Source: Vibrio pelagius (lineage in GTDB: Bacteria > Pseudomonadota > Gammaproteobacteria > Enterobacterales > Vibrionaceae). Taken from it: DNA of 64,000 bases. Under the pieces are notes generated by a model. The model made no database searches, was not told the DNA's origin, and worked only from the letters and a program-made list of their open reading frames with translations. Positions 43,749 through 52,886 of the stretch are shown piece after piece. Numbering within the stretch: the stretch's first letter is position 1; each line of letters begins with the position of its first letter. The position numbers were made by a program, and so were the translations under genes. The stretch lies in contig NZ_AP025505.1 in NCBI RefSeq assembly GCF_024347575.1, positions 124,001 to 188,000 of the forward strand. Direction: 5' to 3'.

Positions 43749-45281
43749 ATGACAACTGCCCAGTTTGGAGAAAATATGGATACTCAATACAACTTAGCAA
43801 TCACTAAAGCTAAAGAGTGGCTAAGCAAAGATAAAAAACAATTTATTGGTGGCCAATGGGTTCTCGGCAACTTAGAGAATAATTGGATGGTTACCAACCC
43901 TAGCAATAGAGATGTGTTGTGTAACATCCCTTTAGCCGATGAGCAGTTAGTTGAAGAAGCGACGGTTGTTGCCTCACAAGCTCACCAATCTGGTGTGTGG
44001 AGTAAAGTGAGTAGGACTGAACGCGCGAAAGTGCTTCGCGATATTGCTCAAGTTATTCGTGATCATACTGAAGTCTTAGCGGTGCTAGAGACGTTACCAA
44101 ACGGGAAACTTTTAACAGAGTCGTTGGCTGATGATATCCCAACTTGTGCTGATATCTTTGAGTACTATGCAGGTTGGACTGACAAGTTTTATGGCGAAAC
44201 TTCACCTGTCGACCCTGAATACCTTAACTTCACGAATAAAGAACCGGTTGGGGTATGTGCACTTATCGCACCTTGGAACTTTCCTCTTTATCAGGCCGCG
44301 TTGAAAATCGCGCCGGCTTTAGCGATGGGAAATACGGTCATTCTTAAACCATCTGAGTTTACACCTTTGACCTCCTTATATTTGATAGAAAAAATTGTTG
44401 AAAACGTTGATATTCCAGACGGGGTTTTAAACTTAGTGATTGCTGACGGAGCTGCTTCAAATCAGTTAACCGTCAGCAATAATGTGCAAAAAGTGTCCTT
44501 TACGGGCAGTACACCAATTGGACGCAAAATTATTGAGAATAGCGGCCAATCAAACATGAAATCAGTCACCCTTGAGCTTGGCGGTAAGTCTCCTTGTATT
44601 TTCTTTGAGGATACTGAAAACCTGGATGCAGCTATTGATCGCGCCTTTACTGTTATGTTCTCTCATAAAGGTGAAAAGTGCTCTGAGCCGACACGATTCT
44701 TAATTCAAGAAGGGATTTATGAATATGTTCTCGATAAACTGATTGCTAAAGCAGAGGCAGTTAAGTGTGGTGATCCGTTAGATCCTGAAAGTGAACAAGG
44801 GCCTCAATGTAATGAAGCGCAGTTCAATAAAATCATGTCTTACATTGAGATAGGTAAAACCGAAGCAAAACTGGTTGCTGGTGGTGAGCGAGATACATCA
44901 AATGGCAATGACAACGGATACTTTGTTAGACCAACGATTTTCTCGGAAGTGCCTGAAGATGCTCGTATAGCTCGCGAAGAGATCTTTGGCCCGGTGCTTT
45001 CCTGTATCAGATTCAGAACTGAAGAAGACGCCGTTAGAATAGCTAATAATACGGAATATGGGCTTGCAGCAGGTATATACACATCTAATGTGACTCGAGC
45101 ACATCGAATGGTTGATCAGATTGATGCTGGTATGGTGTTTGTAAACAAATATGGCTGCTATGGACTTGCCAGCCCATTTGGAGGCTTTAAACAGAGTGGC
45201 TGGGGTAAAGAAATGGCCATTCATTCGCTATCTTCTTACACCAAGACTAAGAGTATTTGGGTCTATTACGGCGAAAGCTAG
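43749..45281 (+). CDS. aldehyde dehydrogenase, betaine-aldehyde-dehydrogenase-like (module A)
   Basis: 510 residues. Catalytic residues are present: N177 (APWNFP), E276 (LELGGKSP) and the nucleophile C311, in GEKCSEPTR rather than the usual GQxC. It oxidises an aldehyde to an acid with NAD(P)+. A second good start (ATG 43776 with GGAG 5 bases before it) would shorten it by nine residues. A GC-rich hairpin lies between it and the lyase gene, with which it forms an operon. Aminoaldehyde or betaine-aldehyde substrates are suggested by resemblance and the BCCT context. Confidence 0.88.
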   Translation: MTTAQFGENMDTQYNLAITKAKEWLSKDKKQFIGGQWVLGNLENNWMVTNPSNRDVLCNIPLADEQLVEEATVVASQAHQSGVWSKVSRTERAKVLRDIAQVIRDHTEVLAVLETLPNGKLLTESLADDIPTCADIFEYYAGWTDKFYGETSPVDPEYLNFTNKEPVGVCALIAPWNFPLYQAALKIAPALAMGNTVILKPSEFTPLTSLYLIEKIVENVDIPDGVLNLVIADGAASNQLTVSNNVQKVSFTGSTPIGRKIIENSGQSNMKSVTLELGGKSPCIFFEDTENLDAAIDRAFTVMFSHKGEKCSEPTRFLIQEGIYEYVLDKLIAKAEAVKCGDPLDPESEQGPQCNEAQFNKIMSYIEIGKTEAKLVAGGERDTSNGNDNGYFVRPTIFSEVPEDARIAREEIFGPVLSCIRFRTEEDAVRIANNTEYGLAAGIYTSNVTRAHRMVDQIDAGMVFVNKYGCYGLASPFGGFKQSGWGKEMAIHSLSSYTKTKSIWVYYGES

Positions 45282-45290
45282 TCAAATATG

Positions 45291-45313
45291 TTGGGCGGTT
45301 TCTATCCGCCCAA
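45291..45313 (+). other. hairpin between aldehyde dehydrogenase and lyase genes
   Basis: TTGGGCGG and CCGCCCAA pair perfectly around a 7-base loop, just before the lyase ribosome-binding site AAGGA. There is no T-run; mRNA processing or translational tuning is more likely than termination. Confidence 0.5.
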
Positions 45314-45325
45314 TTAAGGAAAAAT

Positions 45326-46666
45326 ATGCAATACAGAATCGAAGTCGATAATATTGGTGAAGTGAAAATTCCAGCATTACTCCCTTATGGTGCTCAAACA
45401 CAACGAGCTCTAAACCTTTATCCTATAGGTAATCAAAAAACACTGGGTGATTACGCTTCCCTCATCAAGGCTGTTTTACGGATCAAATTAGCTTCTGCTC
45501 GTGTAAACAGGGAAGTCGGAGAAATGGATCCTGTTCTTTCACTGAACGTTGAAAACACCTGTCAGTCCATACTAGAAAACTATCAAAGAGAGTTATTCCC
45601 TGTTCACGCATTTCATGGTGGCGGTGGTATTTCCGTTAATATGAACGTCAACGAGGTCGTCGCCAATATTGTCAATCATAGCTACTATGCCCAGCCGTAC
45701 GGAACTTATTCTCCTGCTCACCCGAATGACACTATTAACATGAATCATTCAACAAGTGACTGCTTACAAACCGCCAGTCATTTGGCGATTATCGAAGCCC
45801 TTGATTGCTTAAATACTACCATCGAGCGCTTGATATATGCACTTGAGTATTTAATGGCAAATCATGGCGACCATTCAAAACTCGCTAGAACCTGTATGCA
45901 GGATGCGGTAACGATTGAGTTTAAGCAATTTTGGAGCGGCTACTTAGCATCGTTAAAAACTTATAAAGAACACCTTAACGAATGTCGTCATGAACTACTA
46001 GCGGTTAACTTAAGTGGTAATATTATTGGTCGAAAGGGTGATTGCTCAGTTGCCTATGCGGAGCGTTGTATCTCGGTACTTGCAAATGTTACTGACTTAG
46101 AGATCAGAAAGAACGACAACTTGTTTCAATCAAGCCAGTCGTTTGATGCTCAAATCCGTTGTGTGAGCGAGGTTGAAAACTTAGCTGGCTTTATCATTAA
46201 GATAGCGAAAGATCTGCGCCTAATGTCTTCCGGACCAGAGGGCGGTTTATCTGAAATTACGCTTCCAGCAGTACAGGCTGGTTCAAGTGCAATGCCAGGA
46301 AAAGTAAATCCTACCATTCCCGAGTTTGCAATTCAGTCTGCTATGCAAGCACAAGGGCATTGTTACTCATCTAAACAAGTACACGTGCATGGAGAGTTGG
46401 ACTACAACCCGTGGGGAATGCTACTGACTACCAACCTACTTGATGCCATAGATCACCTAGAAAAGGGAATCTCTGTGCTGACGGAAAAGTGTATTTTCGG
46501 CATAGAAGTCAATTTAGAGACAGAATCTCGTAATAAGCTCGCTTTGGTGCCGCTCGTGGTACATGCTAAGTCCAAGATTGGATACAAAGCGACCTTAGAA
46601 TGTGTTAATGAGGCTAACAATTCAACTGAATTGAAAGAGACGTTACAAAAAATGTTGAGTCAATGA
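45326..46666 (+). CDS. aspartase/fumarase-superfamily lyase with altered active-site motifs (module A)
   Basis: 446 residues from the ATG at 45326 (AAGGA upstream; the longer frame overlaps the dehydrogenase). The superfamily signature GSSAMPGKVNP is at 319-329 with the mobile-loop serines. However, the usual QS(S/T)ND block is HSTSD (141-145), and the aspartase substrate loop GTAIGTG is GNIIGRKG (231-238). So it is a lyase that eliminates an amine or other group from a carboxylate, but probably not aspartate. Next to a BCCT transporter, a betaine such as a trimethylammonium acid is an attractive substrate. This is inference. Confidence 0.82.
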   Translation: MQYRIEVDNIGEVKIPALLPYGAQTQRALNLYPIGNQKTLGDYASLIKAVLRIKLASARVNREVGEMDPVLSLNVENTCQSILENYQRELFPVHAFHGGGGISVNMNVNEVVANIVNHSYYAQPYGTYSPAHPNDTINMNHSTSDCLQTASHLAIIEALDCLNTTIERLIYALEYLMANHGDHSKLARTCMQDAVTIEFKQFWSGYLASLKTYKEHLNECRHELLAVNLSGNIIGRKGDCSVAYAERCISVLANVTDLEIRKNDNLFQSSQSFDAQIRCVSEVENLAGFIIKIAKDLRLMSSGPEGGLSEITLPAVQAGSSAMPGKVNPTIPEFAIQSAMQAQGHCYSSKQVHVHGELDYNPWGMLLTTNLLDAIDHLEKGISVLTEKCIFGIEVNLETESRNKLALVPLVVHAKSKIGYKATLECVNEANNSTELKETLQKMLSQ

Positions 46667-46793
46667 CGTCTACTCATTAGTAGATATGTGGACTGAGTGC
46701 TCGTGTAGTAGCAGGAAAGACTGATCGTAGTGCAAATGGAATAAGACTCAACAAGCGATGGAATCTATCCCGCTAGGTAAAGCGATTAAGTAA
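46667..46793. other. short non-coding stretch after the lyase gene
   Basis: Nothing recognisable is seen between the lyase stop and copy C. No clear terminator is present. Confidence 0.3.
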
Positions 46794-47950
46794 GGTTCAT
46801 CGCGCTGCTTTCACCTTTGAAGACCTTGTGTATAAATCTGTGCAACTGTCGTGGGGATGACGTACATTCAGCGATTCGGTTTCGAACATAATATAATCGG
46901 TATTGTCCACTTCTTGGAAGGATCTTGGATAGCTAGATAGATCAACTTTCTAGCTGATCCATCCGTTGGGAAGAGCTTGCGCTTGACTTTCTAATTGACA
47001 CTTCCATAACTCTTTCAGCTGAGCTTCAAGTGAATACACCCCATTAAATCCTTGTTCATACATAGTACCTCACTTAGATAGCTCTCCTGTTTACTACCTA
47101 AATTGCCTCTTTTTTTTTGAAGAGTACCGAGCGTGAACGTTTAATTCACAGATTTTCTTTATTGATCTATTTAAGTTGAGAAACTTCTTCAAATCTGACT
47201 CTGTCCATAACTTCTCGAACAAGTTTGGCGACTGCATGGAATAGGTAGCCCACCATGCGGACGCTGAGGCAACGTTACAGTGCTTCGAGGTCGAAAGCCG
47301 TATTCATATCCATCGCAACCGCTTCTATATATGTGCTGGCCATAATTCAAAGAAGGGACGGATACCTTTTCGGCTGCGTTCAACGCCTGCCCGAAGCATT
47401 TGATGCGTCTTATCATCCGCAATAACCGTGGCATAACGATGACACCTGAAGAGAGCGAACTCATACATGACCAATTGTCTCAGATCTGCCCAATTCAACT
47501 CTGGTACGACATTTTGCATACGCTTATTTATCTCCTTAACCGTATGTAAATGAACACCCGCCACCTGGGAAATATGTTTGATAAGAAGTAGAGGCAGCAA
47601 CTGTTTAGTATAGCTATGTCAACGGTTAGTAAGTCGAGCAAAAGACTCAAGTCAGGAAATAGATTCGGTTGTGATACCGCGGTAAAGGAACTGAATACGG
47701 CTTGTTTGTGGGGATAGCTCGATAGGAACTCTGAGAATCATCGCGTTTTTAATCGTGTACCACTGATAATCTTTGTGGCTTGAACATGTTACCCGCATGA
47801 ACATCGAGCAGTCGTAATGGGTTTGAGGGTAATCGTGATAAGAGAAGACGTTTGTACAAACTTTACGGCATGAGAACGGTAGGTTGTGTTTGGCGATATA
47901 ACTTTATCATTTACCGCCGTTTTTATTTTAAGTTTCCGGTTTATTAAGCC
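46794..47950 (-). mobile_element. decayed ISL3-type copy (copy C)
   Basis: The left end begins GGTTCATCGCG and the right end has TTTACCGCCGTTTTTATTTTAAG, as in the intact element. A minus-strand frame (47325-47600) reads LLLIKHISQVAGVHLHTVKEIN and DLRQLVMYEFALFRCHRYAT, both close to the intact transposase, with frameshifts and stops elsewhere. No target duplication was identified. Confidence 0.82.
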
Positions 47951-48234
47951 GAATACAGTAACAATATAGGAAACAACCTTTGGGTATATAAAAGATCCAA
48001 TGACTTGATGGACTTATCTAGTAATTGTTCGCGCGTTATTCGTTCAAAAATAGCTTGTAAATCACAAAGAATAGTTAAAGGTATCGTCTTCCACCAAGAC
48101 AAAGCTCGCATTACGCAAATGGAAAGTATCAAAAGCAACTACAGACGCTAGCACAAAAATCTCTGCTGACCTAAGATGACTGGGGAATGGAAAAACTAAG
48201 TCCAGATAATACTGGCTACGTGATAGAACTTCCT

Positions 48235-48391
48235 GAGGATAGATTCCAAACGAGTAGCACGATCGTCATCAGTCAGTTGCCCAGTTGCCGGTAAGGGAGT
48301 GGTACAACATGGACGGTAACGCTACTGTCGCAGATGCTCTGCTAAATAGGTTGTTCCATAATAGCCACCGTATAGAGCTGAAAGGTGATTA
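48235..48391 (+). pseudogene. IS21-family IstB (transposition ATPase) remnant
   Basis: Two frames give DRFQTSSTIVISQLP and, after a frame change, ATVADALLNRLFHNSHRIEL, which together are the C-terminal part of IstB-like helper ATPases (SQLP...ADAILDRLVHNAHRI pattern). The rest of the element is missing. Confidence 0.72.
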
Positions 48392-48399
48392 ATGAGAAA

Positions 48400-48690
48400 G
48401 CTAGCACAAACCGGATAGGTAGAGTAAACATAGAAGTAGAGAAAAGCTTGGGAAGAAAGGTGTCCGATTAAACGCAGAACGGGTGTCTGATATCAACAAA
48501 ATACGTAAACTAGGCCTCACTCACAACTAATTTCAAAGACTTTACTGAAAAAATTACATATCTTTGGTCAATTTTAGTCGACCACTAAATAGAATAACCT
48601 TTGAGAATTTTAATCTGATATTTTGGAGCCCAAGTAATAAAGAGCGAGCGTTGCCAATAAACGAGTAATGAACTTAAAAATAGCCCTTGT
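48400..48690. other. non-coding decayed sequence
   Basis: No gene or clear insertion-sequence end is recognised between the IstB fragment and the aldo/keto reductase fragment. Confidence 0.3.
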
Positions 48691-48779
48691 TATTCATTTA
48701 AAGAATAAGTAAGTTACCCCCAATGTAGGCACTTTTTCGGTAGTAGTAATTACCACGGCCAAAGGCCGTGGTTTCGAGA

Positions 48780-48925
48780 TTACAATTGAATCAGTTAAAT
48801 ATATTAAGTTCACACCGTAATTAAATGCATAGTAGATAATCGAATCACGCTCTTTCTCTTCGAATATCCAAGGATTTAATTCATCCCCCCACAATCTGTT
48901 CAACCTAGACGCACGAAGACCAAAT
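48780..48925 (-). pseudogene. N-terminal fragment of a second aldo/keto reductase
   Basis: On the minus strand the sequence reads GLRASRLNRLWG and NPWIFEEKERDSIIYYAFNY, then GVNLIYLTDS. This follows GLKVSRLCLG, KPWIFNEKESEPIIRHAIDH and GVNFIDLADF of the intact enzyme at 41450-42469. It stops abruptly near the kinase gene. A duplicated module-A-type gene has decayed here. Confidence 0.72.
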
Positions 48926-48980
48926 TAATTGTCTAAGTTATAAATATTATATACAAACCATTCCTTATGATTAGTTATAT

Positions 48981-50411
48981 CTATTTCACGGTTATTGGTT
49001 CGAGACTCATAAATAACGGGTCGGTATAGTGGCGAATATTTTTATAATGATTATGATAAATCTCCTGATAGTGATTTGAGTCGATAGGATGAGGAGTAAT
49101 TTCTGGGCAGTACTTGATCATACACTCCTTCGCCGAAGCAAAAGAAGAAAACGTTCCAGAGCCCACCCCCGCGCACATCGCGGCACCCAAACAAGCAACG
49201 CTAGTTGTACTGACGGTCCTAACCGGCACACCAGTAACGTTACTTATGATTTGAAGTAGCAAAGCACTTTTAGCGCCCCCTCCGGTAGCCACTATCGCTT
49301 TCAATACCTCTTGCTTTGCCTCAAACAAATCAAGCAGGTTCGAGTTAAGAGAATAAGCAATAGCTTCAAGTAAAGAACGATACATATGATATTTCGTATG
49401 CCTCTCATCAAAACCCAGCATTGCACCTTTTCGGTATTGCTTATCGATAGGGCTCAACCAATCAAGGATTGTGATCAACCCATCCGAGCCTACAGGTATG
49501 GACTGAGCGCACTCATTTAAAACATCTTCTTCGGACATTTTCATCTGATGAGCCAATTCCACGAGTTCTTGCCCTATTAGGTTCTTAAACCAACTAATGG
49601 TCCACATGCCACGGCGAATACCTTCAGATTCATAAACATACTTATAAGGTTCACAAGCTAGTGTTGAAAAAAACTTAGTTTCATTCGGGAAATGTTCATC
49701 ACCGACCATCATTGCCGAGATGAACGTTCCGAGAGAGATCATCACTTCTTCTCCCTTTTCAACGCCCGCCCCCAAAGCCTCAACAGCTTTATCATTCGCA
49801 GTGGCGTAGATACAAACATCAGAGTTAAGCCCTAGACAACTAGAAAGGTCAGATCTAAGTACACCCAAGCTACTACCAGGATTCTTTAGTTCAAAAAGTT
49901 GTGATCTGACTAAGCCTTTAGCTGCTATTTCCGAATCATCAGACCATTCCATTGAATCGGGATTAATAGGCCAATGAACTTCATAATTAGATGCTGAGTC
50001 GGTCGTATTCCCTGTGAGCTTATGCGATAGATACCCCGATGTCGTGGTCACGTACTTAACCCTATCGTCCACATGAACGTAAGGCTTCCCCATTCTCACA
50101 TCCATCCAACTAATAACAGGTTCGACTAACTCCCGTTCACGGTCTAAAAGCACTCGACAGCAACGAATACTGCACAGACCAATACCTTTAATTAGCTCCT
50201 TCGAATAAGGAAATGATGACACGCATCGTTCTAAGGCCATCCAAACACTATCCCAAATATCATCATCTGGATGGGTAACCCACCCTAGATCATTACAGTC
50301 GGTAGGGCGTAGCAAAATCGAAGCGGAACAAACTTCCTCACCTCGGCTAGAATAAATGGCTACCTTCGTGCTCTGAGACCCATTATCAATACCAATAAAA
50401 TATGAACTCAT
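48981..50411 (-). CDS. FGGY-family carbohydrate kinase, YgcE-like (module B)
   Basis: 476 residues. The two actin-like FGGY domains are seen: N-terminal GIDNGSQSTKVAIY (phosphate 1 loop), the ANDKAVEALGAGVEKGE segment bearing the catalytic Asp, and C-terminal ATGGGAKSALLLQI (adenosine loop). It phosphorylates a sugar, polyol or related hydroxylated compound. It is 33 bases after the FAD-oxidase gene and in one operon with the SDR gene. The kinase, oxidase and SDR set resembles E. coli ygcE-ygcU-ygcW, whose pathway is unknown to me. Confidence 0.85.
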   Translation of the reverse strand: MSSYFIGIDNGSQSTKVAIYSSRGEEVCSASILLRPTDCNDLGWVTHPDDDIWDSVWMALERCVSSFPYSKELIKGIGLCSIRCCRVLLDRERELVEPVISWMDVRMGKPYVHVDDRVKYVTTTSGYLSHKLTGNTTDSASNYEVHWPINPDSMEWSDDSEIAAKGLVRSQLFELKNPGSSLGVLRSDLSSCLGLNSDVCIYATANDKAVEALGAGVEKGEEVMISLGTFISAMMVGDEHFPNETKFFSTLACEPYKYVYESEGIRRGMWTISWFKNLIGQELVELAHQMKMSEEDVLNECAQSIPVGSDGLITILDWLSPIDKQYRKGAMLGFDERHTKYHMYRSLLEAIAYSLNSNLLDLFEAKQEVLKAIVATGGGAKSALLLQIISNVTGVPVRTVSTTSVACLGAAMCAGVGSGTFSSFASAKECMIKYCPEITPHPIDSNHYQEIYHNHYKNIRHYTDPLFMSLEPITVK

Positions 50412-50444
50412 ACGGCTCCCTCAAATTGATAACGATTACCTGGA

Positions 50445-51923
50445 CTACTTGAAGAACTTCTCAGTACCTTCTTGAGGAAAAATAGAACCAAAATTCATAA
50501 TGTTATTTGGATCGAAAACTGCTTTGAGTGACTCAAGCATGTAGTAAGCTGAACCATGTTCTGCTTTTGTCCACTCATTACGATATTTACCTATACCGTG
50601 ATGATGACACATAGAACCACCCAGTTTAAGCGTTTCTTCAACAATAATGCGCTGTAAAGGGTGATGGTAAAGACGCATCTCATCTTTTGGATCACAATGA
50701 ATATTGTAGTTATAAACGAAGTACATGTTCGTGCCGTTTTGGTAGCTGTGAGAAGAGTGCCCTCCAAGCATAGTAAGGTCCTCAGCACGGTCAAATTCAG
50801 TACGTATACGGTGAATAACATTGTCGTAAATCTTAGGTACCGTACTCCAATCAGCAGATATCTCAGTAGTGTAGCCGTCATGTCGGTTGTGGTCACGCAT
50901 CTCCGCAATTTCTTGTTCGATACGGTCCACGCTCCAGTTTAGATTTTCAAACCAATCTTGAACTTGTTCAGAAGGGGCTTTCTTGATGACATTGTCAGCA
51001 TGCAGAGTAAGAATTTCTTCAATCCCTTCATAAGTCGCGTTTACCAATCGTTCTGGCCCCTCGAGAGTCAGAATTAACAAACACTTGTTCTCGCTGAACG
51101 CTGCTAACTTAGAGTGCTGGGCAGCATCTTCTTCAGAATAAACTCGTGCAACAGACACTTTGTACCCAGACGAAATAACATCACGAAGAATGTTAATACC
51201 AGACGCCACATCTTTAATCAGGTAACCGATGTAACGGTTGTTTTCTGGATAGTAATTAAATAGCTTGACTGTCACCTCAGTGATAAAGCATAACGTGCCT
51301 TCATTACCGATAGCAACGTGACGAATGTCTGGGCCACCTGCACGACGAGAAACATTTTTGACACGAGATATATGACCGTTAGGAAAAACACACTCAAGAC
51401 CAACAACCATATCTTCAATGGCTCCATAGTATGTGGAGAATTGTCCGATACTACGAGTCGCCACCAAACCGCCATATTGAGCCACAGGCTTAGATTGAGG
51501 AGAATGGCCTGTTGTCAGACCTAACTTACGAACTTCATCTTCAACGTCTTGTAAACACACACCCGCTTGCACCGTTACTTGCATGTTGTACTCATCGATC
51601 TTGATGATTTGATTAAGGCGCTTACTATCAATAATAATCGTGCCTTCTTTCCAGTTCTCAAGACCGCCTTCAGTTGAAGTTTTACCGCTACGGGGAATGA
51701 CGTTAATATTGTTCTTGTTACAGAACGATAAAATCATAGATACTTCTTCAGCCGAATTAGGTTCAACAATAGCAGAAGGAAGAATGCTATTTAACTCACC
51801 TTTAACCTTCGCATATTTCTTATAACGGTCAGCAGAAGCCTCATATAACTCCGATTCAGTGGTTACAATCTGACTTTTATCCAAAAAAGAAAGAAGACCA
51901 TCTAACAATTGAGCATTTTCCAT
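50445..51923 (-). CDS. FAD-linked oxidase, YgcU/alkyl-DHAP-synthase-like (module B)
   Basis: 492 residues of the VAO/PCMH flavoprotein fold. The FAD-binding part (about 45-225) has IVEPNSAEEVSMILSFCN and the PRSGKTSTEGG loop. The C-terminal cap domain ends with MCHHHGIGKYRNEW, the pattern of alkyldihydroxyacetone-phosphate synthase relatives and E. coli YgcU. It probably oxidises a hydroxy acid or polyol derivative. The SDR gene lies 14 bases upstream and the kinase 33 bases downstream. Confidence 0.87.
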   Translation of the reverse strand: MENAQLLDGLLSFLDKSQIVTTESELYEASADRYKKYAKVKGELNSILPSAIVEPNSAEEVSMILSFCNKNNINVIPRSGKTSTEGGLENWKEGTIIIDSKRLNQIIKIDEYNMQVTVQAGVCLQDVEDEVRKLGLTTGHSPQSKPVAQYGGLVATRSIGQFSTYYGAIEDMVVGLECVFPNGHISRVKNVSRRAGGPDIRHVAIGNEGTLCFITEVTVKLFNYYPENNRYIGYLIKDVASGINILRDVISSGYKVSVARVYSEEDAAQHSKLAAFSENKCLLILTLEGPERLVNATYEGIEEILTLHADNVIKKAPSEQVQDWFENLNWSVDRIEQEIAEMRDHNRHDGYTTEISADWSTVPKIYDNVIHRIRTEFDRAEDLTMLGGHSSHSYQNGTNMYFVYNYNIHCDPKDEMRLYHHPLQRIIVEETLKLGGSMCHHHGIGKYRNEWTKAEHGSAYYMLESLKAVFDPNNIMNFGSIFPQEGTEKFFK

Positions 51924-51936
51924 AATTATTCCTTAG

Positions 51937-52722
51937 TTACCTTACTAAATACCCACCATCAACGTCGATTACCGAGCCATTGATGTAATTTGATGCGCTG
52001 GATGCCAAAAATACAGCCGCTCCCATTAAATCTTTTAAATCTCCCCAGCGTTCAGCCGGAATGTGAGAAATTATATTGTTATTTGCCTCTTCATTGTTTC
52101 TAGTTGTCTCAGTCATCGGCGTTGCGAAATAACCAGGAGCGATACCTGTCACTTGAATGTTAAATTGAGCAAGCTCGTCACAGTAAGATTTTGTTAAACC
52201 TACAATTCCATGCTTAGTCGCAGAGTAAGCCGGTGACCATTTCCCCCCCAAATAAGAAAACATCGAAGCAATATTGATAATCTTTCCAGACCTCTGAGGA
52301 ATAAAATGTTTAGCCACGGCATGAGACATTTCAAAAGCAGCAGTTAAGTTTAAACTCACCATCGCATCCCATTTAGGTCTATCAAAATTTAAAACATTTT
52401 TTTCAATAACACAGCGACCTGCATTATTCACAAGAATATCAATATGACCAAAATGAGAGACAACTTGATCCACAATTTTTTGCGGAGAACCGTCAGAAGT
52501 GATATCCGCTTTAATAAATAAGTAAGACTCTCCCATCGCGTCCAGTATTTCCGCTACTTCATCAGTGGTGTCAGTAACAGAAACCACCGCTACCTTAGCG
52601 CCGGCTTTTGCAAAAGCAATCGTATACGACAGTCCTAAACCACTATTCCCGCCTGTGACCAGAGCTACTTTGCCCTCTAACGAGAACATATCCATGTTAA
52701 AATCAAGCATATTGTCTAGCAT
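51937..52722 (-). CDS. short-chain dehydrogenase/reductase, YgcW-like (module B)
   Basis: 261 residues from the ATG at 52720-52722 with GGAGTG upstream; the longer frame has no homology. SDR motifs are TGGNSGLG (cofactor), NNAG, and the catalytic YSATK with a preceding Ser (ASMFSYLGGKWSPA region). It is the first gene of the minus operon and NAD(P)-dependent. It is divergent from the RpiR gene across an operator-like inverted repeat. Confidence 0.88.
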   Translation of the reverse strand: MLDNMLDFNMDMFSLEGKVALVTGGNSGLGLSYTIAFAKAGAKVAVVSVTDTTDEVAEILDAMGESYLFIKADITSDGSPQKIVDQVVSHFGHIDILVNNAGRCVIEKNVLNFDRPKWDAMVSLNLTAAFEMSHAVAKHFIPQRSGKIINIASMFSYLGGKWSPAYSATKHGIVGLTKSYCDELAQFNIQVTGIAPGYFATPMTETTRNNEEANNNIISHIPAERWGDLKDLMGAAVFLASSASNYINGSVIDVDGGYLVR

Positions 52723-52788
52723 TAAAACACTCCATAGGAAATAATTAACTCTAAGAATCATAATGTTTTTGCACCGCATTGCAAAGAT

Positions 52789-52834
52789 AATTTTCCATAA
52801 AAGTGTGATACAAAGCCTTAAATGGAAAATTTTC
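52789..52834. promoter_or_regulatory. inverted-repeat operator candidate between SDR and RpiR genes
   Basis: AATTTTCCAT (52789-52798) and ATGGAAAATT (52822-52831) are a perfect 10-bp inverted repeat, and the right arm contains the palindrome GAAAATTTTC. It sits in the only promoter space of module B and is the likely site for the RpiR-type regulator. Confidence 0.5.
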
Positions 52835-52886
52835 TATTTAACTATCATGTCACAGTGATACTATTCATTAATCAAAGGAACACGAT

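Noticed and set aside
45257..45325. 23-residue upstream extension of the lyase
   Set aside because: Overlaps the dehydrogenase end and lacks homology; AAGGA precedes the internal ATG.
47944..48138. 64-residue minus-strand open frame next to ISL3 copy C
   Set aside because: No ribosome-binding site and no recognisable family; lies in decayed sequence.
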